DNA of 64,000 nt from Kluyvera sp047971185 (GTDB lineage Bacteria; Pseudomonadota; Gammaproteobacteria; Enterobacterales; Enterobacteriaceae), in the NCBI RefSeq assembly GCF_047971185.1, contig NZ_JBKDZH010000003.1, forward strand, positions 1 through 64,000, written 5' to 3'. How positions within the stretch are numbered: position 1 is the stretch's first letter; each line of letters opens with the position of its first letter. The translations under genes and the position numbers were made by a program. Under the pieces are notes generated by a model. The model made no database searches and was not told where the DNA came from. It saw nothing but the letters and a program-made list of their open reading frames with translations. Below are positions 33,956 to 42,812 of the stretch, one piece after another.

Positions 33956-34891
33956 TCAGCCGTAAAACGCCAGCCGCTCCGCCAGTAAGTCCACAAACCC
34001 CTGGCGGTCCACATCGACCATCACCTGCGCATTCGGGGTATTCCCCGTCAGGAAGTAATAATCCACCACCGTCATCCCCTGGGTATATTTACCCTGCGTC
34101 TCCACGCCTACCCAGCGTTCTACGGTGGTAAACAGTTCAGGCTTCAGCAGCCAGGCGATGGTGCAAGGGTCGTGCAGCGGCGCGCCGACAAATCCCCATT
34201 TCTCATCTTTGTGGTACTCCATAAAGAAGTCCAGCAGCTCGGCGACGATGGTGGCGATGGGGTTGCCAATGGCGCGAAAGCGTTCGATGTCGGCGGCGTG
34301 GATCTGCGCTTTATGGGTGACGTCGAGCCCGGCCATGACGACCGGAATACCTGACTGGAAGACGATTTCCGCTGCTTCCGGGTCGACGAAAATGTTGAAC
34401 TCGGCGGCGGGTGTCCAGTTCCCCAGGGTCATGGCGCCGCCCATGATCACGATGCGGGCGATGTTCGCATGCAGTTCAGGGTGGCTATTCAGCAGCAGCG
34501 CCACGTTGGTTTGTGGGCCAGTGGAGACGATGGTGACCGGCTGTGCGCTCTCGCGCAGGGTTTTGGCCATCAGCTCGACGGCGGTACAGTCTTGCGGAAC
34601 GAACGAAGGCTCCGGTAGCGCCGGGCCATCGAGCCCGCTCTCACCGTGGACGTTATCGGCAATAATCAGCTCGCGCATCAGCGGCTTCACCGCGCCGCCG
34701 GCGACCGGGATGTCCGGGCGTTGCAGCAGCGTCAGCATACGCAGCACGTTGCGCAGAGTTTTCTCCGGCGTCTGGTTACCGGCGGAGGAGGTGATGGCTT
34801 TGACCTCGAGCTCTGGGGAAGCAAGCGCGAGGACGATAGCGATCGCGTCATCATGACCCGGATCGCAATCAAGAATAATCGGCAGTGCCAT
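33956..34891 (-). CDS. rihA: pyrimidine-specific ribonucleoside hydrolase
   Basis: A 311-residue nucleoside hydrolase with the calcium-binding DCDPGHDD at residues 8-15 and further conserved NIFVDPEAA. RihA cleaves cytidine and uridine to base plus ribose. The length equals E. coli RihA. It follows gltL (same strand) after 118 bases; unlike E. coli no hscC group lies downstream. Confidence 0.95.
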   Translation of the reverse strand: MALPIILDCDPGHDDAIAIVLALASPELEVKAITSSAGNQTPEKTLRNVLRMLTLLQRPDIPVAGGAVKPLMRELIIADNVHGESGLDGPALPEPSFVPQDCTAVELMAKTLRESAQPVTIVSTGPQTNVALLLNSHPELHANIARIVIMGGAMTLGNWTPAAEFNIFVDPEAAEIVFQSGIPVVMAGLDVTHKAQIHAADIERFRAIGNPIATIVAELLDFFMEYHKDEKWGFVGAPLHDPCTIAWLLKPELFTTVERWVGVETQGKYTQGMTVVDYYFLTGNTPNAQVMVDVDRQGFVDLLAERLAFYG

Positions 34892-34977
34892 AGCAGTTCC
34901 TTGTTCGCGTTATTTTGTGACAAGGGTAAGGCTTGCTAATGGAATGAACGAGCAGATAGGCGTTAAAGCGTGATGCA

Positions 34978-35001
34978 GCGCGCACTCTGCCGAGTGCGCG
35001 C
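34978..35001. terminator. hairpin at the end of the glt operon
   Basis: GCGCGCACTC (34978-34987), TGCC loop, GAGTGCGCGC (34992-35001). A very stable stem eight bases past the gltL stop, without a clear U-run on the minus strand. Confidence 0.6.
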
Positions 35002-35009
35002 CGGGAAGG

Positions 35010-35735
35010 TTAGTGCAGGATTTTGGCGAGGAAGTCTTTGGCACGCTCCGATTTCGGATTGGCAAAGAAAGCTTCTTTTTCGGCATCTTCGACGATTTTA
35101 CCCTCGTCCATAAAGATAACCCGGTTTGCCACTTTACGGGCGAAGCCCATTTCGTGGGTTACCACCATCATGGTCATTCCTTCGTTGGCCAGTTCGACCA
35201 TCACGTCCAGCACTTCGTTGATCATTTCCGGATCGAGCGCCGAGGTGGGTTCATCGAACAGCATCGCCACCGGATCCATACACAGCGCTCGGGCGATCGC
35301 CACGCGCTGCTGCTGGCCGCCGGACAGCTGTGCCGGGAACTTGTTGGCATGAGCGGACAGACCCACGCGCTCGAGCAGCTTCAGGCCTTTGTCACGGGCC
35401 GCGGCTTTATCGCGCTTGAGCACTTTGACCTGCGCCAGCGTCAGGTTCTCGATAATCGACAGGTGCGGGAACAGCTCGAAGTGCTGGAACACCATGCCAA
35501 CATGCGAACGCAGCTTTGCCAGATCGGTTTTCTTGTCGTTCACCTTCGTGCCGTTGACGAGGATCTCCCCCTGCTGCACCGGTTCGAGACCGTTGACGGT
35601 TTTAATCAGGGTGGATTTACCGGAGCCGGACGGCCCGCACACCACCACCACTTCGCCTTTTTTCACTTCCGTGGAGCAGTCGGTCAGCACCTGAAAGTGA
35701 CCATACCATTTAGAGACGTTTTTCAGGGTAATCAT
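35010..35735 (-). CDS. gltL: glutamate/aspartate ABC transporter ATP-binding protein
   Basis: A 241-residue ABC ATPase with Walker A GPSGSGKST (about 34-42), signature LSGGQQQR and Walker B MLFDEPTSALDP. It powers uptake of glutamate and aspartate with GltI, GltJ and GltK. Its ATG overlaps the gltK stop by one base. Confidence 0.97.
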   Translation of the reverse strand: MITLKNVSKWYGHFQVLTDCSTEVKKGEVVVVCGPSGSGKSTLIKTVNGLEPVQQGEILVNGTKVNDKKTDLAKLRSHVGMVFQHFELFPHLSIIENLTLAQVKVLKRDKAAARDKGLKLLERVGLSAHANKFPAQLSGGQQQRVAIARALCMDPVAMLFDEPTSALDPEMINEVLDVMVELANEGMTMMVVTHEMGFARKVANRVIFMDEGKIVEDAEKEAFFANPKSERAKDFLAKILH

Positions 35736-36409
35736 TATACGGTCCTTTTCTTCAAGTAGCTGACCAGCAGCGAAGCGCTAAGGCTAATAACAAAATAGAC
35801 AAAACCAGCGAACAGAATCATTTCCACCTGGGTTCCATCACGCTCACCTATTGTTGAAGCGGTACGGAAGAAGTCGGCAAGGCTCAGCACGTACACCAGT
35901 GAGGTATCCTGGAACAGGACGATCCCCTGGGTCAGCAGCAGCGGCACCATGGCGCGGAAGGCCTGCGGCAGAATAATGAGCTTCATCGACTGCCAGTGGG
36001 TCATCCCCAGCGCCAGCGCGGCGCTGGACTGGCCGCGGGAAATACTTTGAATCCCGGCGCGGATAATTTCTGAATAGTAAGCGGCTTCAAACATCGAGAA
36101 AGCCACCATCGCCGAGATCAGACGAATATCCGTTTTCGGCGACAGCCCCAGCACGTTTTGCAGGAAGCCGGGCACGATCAGATAGAACCACAGCAGCACC
36201 ATCACCAGCGGCACGGAGCGGAAGACGTTTACGTAGGCTTTGGCAAACCAGGCGATCGGTTTGAACGCAGACAGGCGCATTACCGCCAGAATGGTGCCCC
36301 AGACGATACCGATAATAATTGCCGTGACGGTAATTTTAAGGGTGATCACCAGCCCTGCCAGCAGGTAGGGCATCGACGGGACAATCGAACTCCAGTCAAA
36401 TTCGTACAT
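35735..36409 (-). CDS. gltK: glutamate/aspartate ABC transporter permease GltK
   Basis: A 224-residue polar-amino-acid permease (HisM type) with about five membrane helices and the EAA loop near EIIRAGIQSISRGQSSAALALGM. It pairs with GltJ. The start overlaps the gltJ stop by one base, giving tight translational coupling. Confidence 0.96.
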   Translation of the reverse strand: MYEFDWSSIVPSMPYLLAGLVITLKITVTAIIIGIVWGTILAVMRLSAFKPIAWFAKAYVNVFRSVPLVMVLLWFYLIVPGFLQNVLGLSPKTDIRLISAMVAFSMFEAAYYSEIIRAGIQSISRGQSSAALALGMTHWQSMKLIILPQAFRAMVPLLLTQGIVLFQDTSLVYVLSLADFFRTASTIGERDGTQVEMILFAGFVYFVISLSASLLVSYLKKRTV

Positions 36410-37149
36410 TATTTACCCCCCAGGTTGCCCGGCAGGCGGATTTTGCGTTCCACCAGCGCCATTACCAGCATAATCACGGCGTTAATCAGGACATAGGCGA
36501 GGGTAATCGCGGTAAAGGATTCCCAGGCGTGCGCGGAGTAGTCGAGCAGTTTGCCCGCCTGCGCCGCCATATCCACCAGACCAATGGTTGAGGCGATGGC
36601 CGAGTTTTTCACCAGGTTCATCATTTCCGAGGTCATCGGCGGGACGATCACCCGGTAGGCATTCGGCAGCAGCACGTAGCGGTAGGCTTGCGGCAAGGTC
36701 AGCCCCATCGCCAGCGCGGCGTTTTTCTGCCCACGCGGCAGCGATTGAATGGCGGCACGCACCTGCTCGCAGACGCGTGCGGCGGTGAACAGGCCCAGAC
36801 AAATCATTGATGAGAGGAAGAACTGGATATTGGGATCCAGCTCAGCTTTAAACCACATGCCGAGGCTTTCCGGCAGCAGCTCTGGCACCACGAGATACCA
36901 GGTAAAGAACTGTACGATCAGCGGAACGTTACGGAACAGTTCAACGTAGCAGGTGCCGATTGCCGCTAAAAAGCGGTTCGGTACGGTACGCAGAATGCCG
37001 AACAGCGAGCCGACGAGAAAAGCGATAACCCACGCGGTAATCGACAGCGCGATGGTGACCTGGAAACCGCTCCAGATCCAGCCGAGATAGGTGGTGTTGC
37101 CGAAAGGGGCCTGTTGTAAAAAGATTCCCCAGTTCCAGTCTATTGACAT
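36409..37149 (-). CDS. gltJ: glutamate/aspartate ABC transporter permease GltJ
   Basis: A 246-residue permease, partner of GltK, with the EAA-loop segment EQVRAAIQSLPRGQKNAALAMGL. Its ribosome site CTGGAG lies directly after a terminator-like hairpin (37162-37193), so read-through of that hairpin sets gltJKL output relative to gltI. Confidence 0.96.
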   Translation of the reverse strand: MSIDWNWGIFLQQAPFGNTTYLGWIWSGFQVTIALSITAWVIAFLVGSLFGILRTVPNRFLAAIGTCYVELFRNVPLIVQFFTWYLVVPELLPESLGMWFKAELDPNIQFFLSSMICLGLFTAARVCEQVRAAIQSLPRGQKNAALAMGLTLPQAYRYVLLPNAYRVIVPPMTSEMMNLVKNSAIASTIGLVDMAAQAGKLLDYSAHAWESFTAITLAYVLINAVIMLVMALVERKIRLPGNLGGK

Positions 37150-37161
37150 AATGAACTCCAG

Positions 37162-37193
37162 AAAAAAAAGGGTAGCAGTTCCACCTGCTACCC
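37162..37193 (-). terminator. intercistronic terminator between gltI and gltJ
   Basis: On the minus strand GGGTAGCAG (37193-37185) pairs with CTGCTACCC (37178-37170), followed by a U-run from AAAAAAAA at 37162-37169. It is a strong intrinsic terminator inside the operon; in Salmonella/E. coli the same position forms the 3' end of SroC. Confidence 0.85.
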
Positions 37194-37318
37194 TCGAAGA
37201 TTGTTGAACAGCGTTTTGCGGTATTCAGGCCAGGTGGGGAACGACCACCTGGCATATAGTCTGTCCGTGCTGCACGACAATCGAGAGGGCAGTTTTTTCC
37301 GCCCCGTATTTTTTATTA
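37162..37318 (-). ncRNA. sroC: SroC-like small RNA from the gltI-gltJ spacer
   Basis: The 166-base spacer has the layout known for SroC: processed from the gltI mRNA 3' side, with an internal hairpin (CCAGGTGG at 37230-37237 pairing with CCACCTGG at 37245-37252) and a terminal intrinsic terminator. SroC is a sponge that triggers degradation of GcvB, relieving repression of amino-acid transporters including gltI. The 5' end is set by RNase processing and is only approximate here. Confidence 0.7.
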
Positions 37319-38224
37319 GTTAAGTGCTTTATCGTTTGGCGTTTTGAACAGCGCTTTCATCTCGTCAGAGAGCTCAAAGTTCATGTTCAGATTTTTTGGC
37401 GGAATCGGGTTTTTGAACCATTTCTCAAACCATTTCGCCGCTTCGCCGGAGGTCTGCGCCTGGGCGATGGTATCGTCCATCAGCTTTTTAAACTCGGTAT
37501 CGTCTTTACGCAGCATACAGCCGTAGGCTTCTTCAGACTGCGCCTTGCCGACGATTTCCCAGTTGTCGGGTTTCTTCGCCTTGGCGCGCTCGCCCGCCAG
37601 CAGCGCGTCATCCATCATAAACGCCACCGCACGGCCGCTTTCCAGCGTACGGAAGGAGTCACCGTGGTCTTTGGCGCTGATGATACGCATATTCATTTTT
37701 TGCTCGTCATTCAGCTTGTGCAGCAGAACTTCGGAGGTGGTACCGGAGGTCACGACAACGGCTTTGTCTTTCAGATCCGGGAAGTCTTTAATGTCGCCGC
37801 CTTTTTTGGTCAGCAGACGCGTGCCCACCACGAAGATGGTGTTGGAGAAGGCGGCCTGTTTCTGACGCTCAACGTTGTTGGTGGTTGAGCCACATTCGAA
37901 ATCAAAGGTCCCGTTTTGCAGCAGCGGGATACGGTTCTGCGAGGTAATCGGGATCAGCTTGACCTGAAGGTCAGGTTTATTGAGCTTCTTCTTCACCGCC
38001 TCAACGATGGCGTTGGAATAATCCTGAGAGTAGCCCACCACTTTCTGCTGGTTATCGTAATAAGAGAACGGCACCGAAGACTCACGGTGACCGACGACGA
38101 TGACGCCGTTTTTCGCGATTTTAGCGAGCGTGCCGCCTGCTGCAGGGGCCGCATCTTCCGCATGGGCCAGACCGGCTGACATCCCCATGACCAGCATTGC
38201 TGTGGCTAGCTTACGTAAGTGCAT
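37316..38224 (-). CDS. gltI: glutamate/aspartate periplasmic binding protein
   Basis: A 302-residue precursor, the E. coli length, with a signal peptide ending AHA-ED at residue 22. The body matches the polar-amino-acid binding family (GVIVVGHRESSVPFSYYD, FDFECGSTTNN). Start at 38224 (MHLRK) is set by GGAGGTGGAG directly upstream; ten codons of open frame before it are not conserved. It delivers glutamate and aspartate to GltJKL. Confidence 0.97.
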   Translation of the reverse strand: MHLRKLATAMLVMGMSAGLAHAEDAAPAAGGTLAKIAKNGVIVVGHRESSVPFSYYDNQQKVVGYSQDYSNAIVEAVKKKLNKPDLQVKLIPITSQNRIPLLQNGTFDFECGSTTNNVERQKQAAFSNTIFVVGTRLLTKKGGDIKDFPDLKDKAVVVTSGTTSEVLLHKLNDEQKMNMRIISAKDHGDSFRTLESGRAVAFMMDDALLAGERAKAKKPDNWEIVGKAQSEEAYGCMLRKDDTEFKKLMDDTIAQAQTSGEAAKWFEKWFKNPIPPKNLNMNFELSDEMKALFKTPNDKALN

Positions 38225-38627
38225 CTCCACCTCCTTCATCGTCTGCGTCATGGACGCATTGAGACCCAGTGTGAGTGTTGTGTTGTTATCACTGCGTCTT
38301 TAGCGTGCAGCGTTATCTGTGTTTGTTAGCATTTGGTTTGGCTTAATGTAAAGATTTTGCTGCTTTATTGTTTATTTTTGCGAGGCGTGCCGCACCGCTT
38401 TGAGGCAAAAATCGCAGTTTGCACAATAATGGTGCTACCGATGTCTTGTTATGGTGCAACCAGGTTGCGCTCGGCGAAGATATGCAGCGTCTTGATTATA
38501 TTAAGCAAATGGCGTGCCAGAGTGGCGGGGGGGAGAGGAGAGAGTCCCGGCGTCGCTAACGCTCGGCCGGGCTACAAGTGATGCAAACCGTAGCCCGGCC
38601 GAGCGTTAGCGACGCCGGGGAGCGCCG
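38225..38627. other. intergenic region between lnt and gltI
   Basis: About 400 bases with no credible gene (an 82-codon frame at 38333-38581 is not supported). It contains the gltI promoter area (AT-rich, 38225-38460) and a BIME of two REP-like elements. E. coli K-12 has an IS5 copy near here; none is visible in this sequence. Confidence 0.6.
38546..38619. repeat. REP-like pair (BIME): perfect 30-base inverted repeat
   Basis: Bases 38546-38575 are the exact reverse complement of 38590-38619, with a 14-base spacer. Each arm is itself a GTAGCCCGG...GACGCCGGG element. It begins eight bases past the lnt stop and would make a very stable hairpin on lnt transcripts. Confidence 0.85.
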
Positions 38628-40166
38628 TTACCGACGGCGCTGACGCAGGCTCATCACCAACGCGCCAAAACCAAACAGAACCGTCATAATCCACACCGTC
38701 CAGTCGCCGGTGCGCGCGTACGGGGTTAAGCCGGTGGTCGGCGTCACGCGGGTGGTCAGTACCTGGCGGGTAAACTGTGGGATCATCGCCTGAATTTCAC
38801 CGCGCGGGCCAATCACGGCGGTAATGCCGTTGTTGGTGCTGCGCAGCAGCGGGCGCGCCAGCTCCAGCGCGCGCATCCGCGCCATCTGGAAATGCTGCCA
38901 CGGGCCAATCGACTTACCAAACCACGCATCGTTCGAGATGGTCAGCAGGAAGTTGGTGTCCGGGCGGAAGTTATCGCGCACCTGCTGGCCGAGGATAATC
39001 TCGTAGCAGATGGCGGCGGTCAGCTTCAGGTTATGCGCCTGCAGCTGCGGCTGAATGTACGGGCCGCGGCTGAACGATGACATCGGCAGGTCAAAGAACG
39101 GCGCTAACGGGCGCAGAATCGACTCCAGCGGTACAAACTCGCCGAACGGCACCAGGTGGTTTTTGTTATAGCGATTGTGGGATTCGTAGCTGTACGGGCT
39201 GTCTTTACCCAGCGTGATGATGGTGTTGTAGGTGTCGTAGCGATTCTGCTTATTGAGGCGCGCATCGACGATACCGGTAATCAGCGTGCTGTCTTTCGCG
39301 CGTAGTAAATCATCCATCATGCTGAGGAAGCGCTGCTGGTTAATTTCCAGATCCGGAATCGCCGACTCCGGCCAGATAATCAGCTGCGATTTGCCCATTA
39401 GCGGCTCGGTGGCGTCGAGATAGACCTTCAGCGTGTTGAGCAGCTGATTTTCATCCCACTTCAGCGCCTGCGGAATGTCGCCCTGCACCAGCGAAACCTG
39501 AGTGGTTTTGTCGGTTTGCAGGGTATACCACTGGATATAGCGCAGCGGGAAGGGCAGCGCGAACAGGATCACGCCGACTACCAGCGGACGCCAGTTGCGG
39601 GAGACCAGCGCCAGCACCAGCAGGCCGCTGACCATCATCAGCAGGAAGTTAATCGCGGTGACGCCCATCAGCGGGGCCAGCCCCTGTAGCGGGCCGTCGA
39701 TCTGGCTGTAGCCAAACTGCAGCCACGGGAAGCCGGTCAGTACCCAGCCGCGCAGGAATTCCGTTAGCTGCCAGACCACCGGTGCGGCAATGGCGACGCG
39801 CAGCCAGTGGGTTTTCGGCCACAGGCGCGACAGAATGCCGGCAAACAGGCCGGTATACAGCGACAGATAAGCCGCCAGCAGCACCACCAGGAAGACGTTA
39901 ACCGGGCCGGGCATGCCGCCAAACTGCGCGATGCTGACGTAGACCCAGTTGATACCGGTGCCGAACAGGCCAAAGCCCCAGAAATAACCAATGGCCGCTG
40001 CCTGCACCGGGCGACGGTTGAGCGTCAGCCCCTGCAGGCCCATCAGCGAGATAATCGCCGCAGGCCAGATGTCATAAGGAGAAAAAGCCAGCGTACCGCT
40101 GGCTCCGAAAAGTAGCGCCAGCAGCAGGCGAATGCGCTGGCGTTCAAGCAATGAGGCAAATGCCAT
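38628..40166 (-). CDS. lnt: apolipoprotein N-acyltransferase
   Basis: A 512-residue inner-membrane enzyme, the E. coli length. Six or more membrane helices form the N-terminal part (about 1-200) and the last in the C terminus; between them lies a nitrilase-like periplasmic domain with the triad around WPESAIP (Glu), NKNHLVPFGE (Lys) and AAICYEI (Cys). It adds the third acyl chain to lipoproteins such as LptE and RlpA. corC ends five bases before its start. Confidence 0.97.
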   Translation of the reverse strand: MAFASLLERQRIRLLLALLFGASGTLAFSPYDIWPAAIISLMGLQGLTLNRRPVQAAAIGYFWGFGLFGTGINWVYVSIAQFGGMPGPVNVFLVVLLAAYLSLYTGLFAGILSRLWPKTHWLRVAIAAPVVWQLTEFLRGWVLTGFPWLQFGYSQIDGPLQGLAPLMGVTAINFLLMMVSGLLVLALVSRNWRPLVVGVILFALPFPLRYIQWYTLQTDKTTQVSLVQGDIPQALKWDENQLLNTLKVYLDATEPLMGKSQLIIWPESAIPDLEINQQRFLSMMDDLLRAKDSTLITGIVDARLNKQNRYDTYNTIITLGKDSPYSYESHNRYNKNHLVPFGEFVPLESILRPLAPFFDLPMSSFSRGPYIQPQLQAHNLKLTAAICYEIILGQQVRDNFRPDTNFLLTISNDAWFGKSIGPWQHFQMARMRALELARPLLRSTNNGITAVIGPRGEIQAMIPQFTRQVLTTRVTPTTGLTPYARTGDWTVWIMTVLFGFGALVMSLRQRRR

Positions 40167-40171
40167 GGAGA

Positions 40172-41050
40172 TTATTCGTCCAGTTTCGGTTGGGGGGAAT
40201 CGTCCGGAATCTTAACATGAACCTGAATAATACGACGGCTGTCGGCCATCGCCACCTTAAACTGGTAACCATCGATGTCGATGGTTTCCCCACGCGCCGG
40301 CAGGTGACCGAAGGCCTGCATCACCAGGCCGCCGATGGTATCGACCTCTTCATCGCTGAAGTGGGTGCTGAAGGCATCGTTAAAGTCTTCGATAGAAGCC
40401 AGCGCGCGCACCGTCCAGGTGTGGCGGCTGAGCTGACGGAAGTCGATATCATCTTCTTCGTCATACTCGTCTTCGATTTCGCCGACGATAAGCTCCAGAA
40501 TATCTTCGATCGTCACCAGGCCAGAGACGCCGCCAAACTCATCGATAACGATGGCCATATGGTAGCGCTGGGAGCGGAATTCCTTGAGCATACGGTCAAC
40601 CCGTTTGCTTTCCGGTACGACAACCGCGGTGCGTAACACTTTGTCCATGCTGAAGGCTTCGGCGTCGCTGCGCATAAACGGCAGCAGGTCCTTGGCCATC
40701 AGAATCCCTTCAATGTGATCTTTGTCCTCGCTGATCACCGGGAAACGCGAGTGGGCGGACTCGATAATCACATCAAGACATTCGTCCAGGGTCTGGTTGC
40801 GTTTCAGGGTAATCATTTGCGAGCGCGGGATCATGATGTCGCGGACGCGCTGGTCGGCGATATCCATTACCCCTTCGAGCATGTCGCGCGTATCTTCATC
40901 GATAAGCTCGTTCTGCCCGGAATCACGGATCAGCGCCAGAAGGTCGTCACGGTTTTTCGGTTCACCGTGGAAAAGCTGGCTGAGTAAGAGGGAGAAAAAT
41001 CCCTTTTTGCTGTTTACTGTGTCACTACTGTGTGAATTGTCGTCGCTCAT
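40172..41050 (-). CDS. corC: CBS-domain protein CorC/YbeX
   Basis: A 292-residue cytoplasmic protein with two CBS domains (about 70-190) and a C-terminal CorC_HlyC domain (about 205-285). Start at 41050 (MSDDNSHSSD) aligns with E. coli; upstream codons are not conserved. Family proposals include magnesium/cobalt efflux with CorA; recent E. coli work on YbeX links it to ribosome metabolism, in line with its neighbours ybeY and ybeZ. Confidence 0.95.
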   Translation of the reverse strand: MSDDNSHSSDTVNSKKGFFSLLLSQLFHGEPKNRDDLLALIRDSGQNELIDEDTRDMLEGVMDIADQRVRDIMIPRSQMITLKRNQTLDECLDVIIESAHSRFPVISEDKDHIEGILMAKDLLPFMRSDAEAFSMDKVLRTAVVVPESKRVDRMLKEFRSQRYHMAIVIDEFGGVSGLVTIEDILELIVGEIEDEYDEEDDIDFRQLSRHTWTVRALASIEDFNDAFSTHFSDEEVDTIGGLVMQAFGHLPARGETIDIDGYQFKVAMADSRRIIQVHVKIPDDSPQPKLDE

Positions 41051-41148
41051 GGCGTCGTTTGGGTTCTCATGTTGATTTAAATGTCGCTCGTCGCGCGTAA
41101 ACTCAGCGCCGGACGGCATGGATAAACATTGGGCCGAAGCCCAATGCG

Positions 41149-41616
41149 TTATTCTTTCTCGGAAATGTACGGGTCCTCATAGCCCAGAGCAAGCATTATC
41201 TCTGTCTCAAGGCTTTCCATCTCTTCCGCTTCGTCGTCTTCAATGTGGTCGTAGCCCAGCAGATGCAGGCTTCCGTGCACCACCATGTGCGCCCAGTGCG
41301 CTTCCAGCGGTTTGCCCTGCTCAACGGCTTCCTGCTCCACCACCTGACGGCAGATGATCAGATCGCCCAGCAGCGGCATCTCGATCCCCGGCGGCGCTTC
41401 AAACGGGAAGGAGAGCACGTTAGTCGGTTTATCCTTACCGCGGTAGGTGAGGTTCAGCTCGTGGCTTTCCGCTTCATCCACCAGGCGAATCGTTACTTCC
41501 GATTCTTCCTGAAACTGCGGGATAACGGCATCCAGCCAGCCCTGGAACTGACTTTCTTCTGGCAGGCCGGTGTTGTTTTCACAGGCCAACTGGAGATCGA
41601 GGATCACCTGACTCAT
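41149..41616 (-). CDS. ybeY: endoribonuclease YbeY
   Basis: A 155-residue UPF0054 metalloprotein with the zinc triad His114, His118 and His124 in HGSLHLLGYDH. YbeY takes part in 16S rRNA 3'-end maturation and late 70S quality control. The start overlaps the ybeZ stop in an ATGA arrangement. Same length as E. coli. Confidence 0.97.
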   Translation of the reverse strand: MSQVILDLQLACENNTGLPEESQFQGWLDAVIPQFQEESEVTIRLVDEAESHELNLTYRGKDKPTNVLSFPFEAPPGIEMPLLGDLIICRQVVEQEAVEQGKPLEAHWAHMVVHGSLHLLGYDHIEDDEAEEMESLETEIMLALGYEDPYISEKE

Positions 41617-42659
41617 TTCTGCTCCTGCGCCTGAGCTTCGCGTTTACGTTCTGCGGCCAGCTCGGCTTTACGTTTTTGATCGGCTTCTTCCCACGCCTCA
41701 TAGGCGTTAACGATACGGGCAACCACCGGGTGGCGCACCACGTCTTCGCTGTGGAAGAAGTTAAAGCTGATTTCATCAACTTCGGCCAGCACTTCGATAG
41801 CATGGCGCAGGCCTGATTTGGTGCTGCGCGGCAGGTCAATCTGGGTGACGTCGCCGGTGATAACCGCTTTAGAGTTAAAGCCGATACGCGTCAGGAACAT
41901 CTTCATCTGTTCGATGGTGGTGTTCTGGCTTTCATCAAGAATGATAAACGCATCGTTCAGCGTACGGCCGCGCATGTAGGCCAGCGGGGCGACTTCAATA
42001 ACGTTGCGCTCCATCAGCTTCTCGACCTTTTCGAAGCCCAGCATTTCGAACAGTGCGTCGTACAGCGGGCGCAGGTACGGGTCGACTTTCTGGCTCAGAT
42101 CGCCCGGCAGGAAGCCGAGTTTTTCGCCTGCTTCCACCGCCGGACGGGTCAGCAGAATACGGCGAATCTCCTGGCGTTCGAGCGCATCGACCGCAGCCGC
42201 TACCGCGAGGTAGGTTTTACCGGTACCCGCCGGGCCGACGCCGAAGGTAATGTCGTGGTCAAGAATATGGGCGATGTACTGCGCCTGGTTCGGCGTACGC
42301 GGCTTGATCACCCCACGCTTGGTTTTGATATTAACGGCTTTACCGTATTCCGGCACGCTCTCGGCGCTTTGCTCCAGCACGCGGGCTTCTTTAATGGCCA
42401 GATGGATCTGCTCTGGCTCAATATCCTGAATCTGGCCGCGCATTGGGGCGGTGTCCACGTACAGGCTGCGCAGAATATCGGCAGCGGCGGTCACGCAGAT
42501 GGCGCGTCCCGTCAGTTTGAAATGGTTATCGCGGCGGTTGATTTCGATGCCCAGTCGTCGCTCCAGCTGTTTGATGTTGTCATCAAACGGGCCGCACAGG
42601 CTCAGCAGACGGGCATTGTCTGCCGGCTCCAGGGTAATTTCGCGAGTGTCTATGTTCAA
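41613..42659 (-). CDS. ybeZ: PhoH-family ATPase YbeZ
   Basis: A 348-residue PhoH-like protein with Walker A GPAGTGKT and Walker B FIILDESQN. It probably works with YbeY in RNA processing. The start is TTG at 42659 with AGAGGA five bases upstream, giving the family N terminus (NIDTREITLEP); an upstream in-frame ATG at 42707 lacks a ribosome site. Confidence 0.95.
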   Translation of the reverse strand: MNIDTREITLEPADNARLLSLCGPFDDNIKQLERRLGIEINRRDNHFKLTGRAICVTAAADILRSLYVDTAPMRGQIQDIEPEQIHLAIKEARVLEQSAESVPEYGKAVNIKTKRGVIKPRTPNQAQYIAHILDHDITFGVGPAGTGKTYLAVAAAVDALERQEIRRILLTRPAVEAGEKLGFLPGDLSQKVDPYLRPLYDALFEMLGFEKVEKLMERNVIEVAPLAYMRGRTLNDAFIILDESQNTTIEQMKMFLTRIGFNSKAVITGDVTQIDLPRSTKSGLRHAIEVLAEVDEISFNFFHSEDVVRHPVVARIVNAYEAWEEADQKRKAELAAERKREAQAQEQK

Positions 42660-42782
42660 ACTGTTCCTCTTATGTCTGTATAGCCGTAGGACAAGCGTCC
42701 TGGGCACGTAAAGGAATTATTCACGCCGCAGTCAAAAGGCGCAAGCATTGCGATAAATATGGGGGTGGCAGGAGGAAATACA

Positions 42783-42806
42783 AGGCCCGCCAGAGCTGAC
42801 GGGCCT
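42783..42806 (-). terminator. hairpin at the miaB 3' end
   Basis: AGGCCCG (42783-42789) pairs with CGGGCCT (42800-42806). For leftward transcripts it is followed by TTGTATTT, a weak U-run; partial termination before ybeZ is plausible. Confidence 0.5.
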
Positions 42807-42812
42807 GGAAGA

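Noticed and set aside
38350..38450. Sigma-54-like sequence (TAGCAC-N5-TTGT) upstream of gltI
   Set aside because: Both invariant dinucleotides (GG and GC) are altered, so I do not call a sigma-54 promoter.
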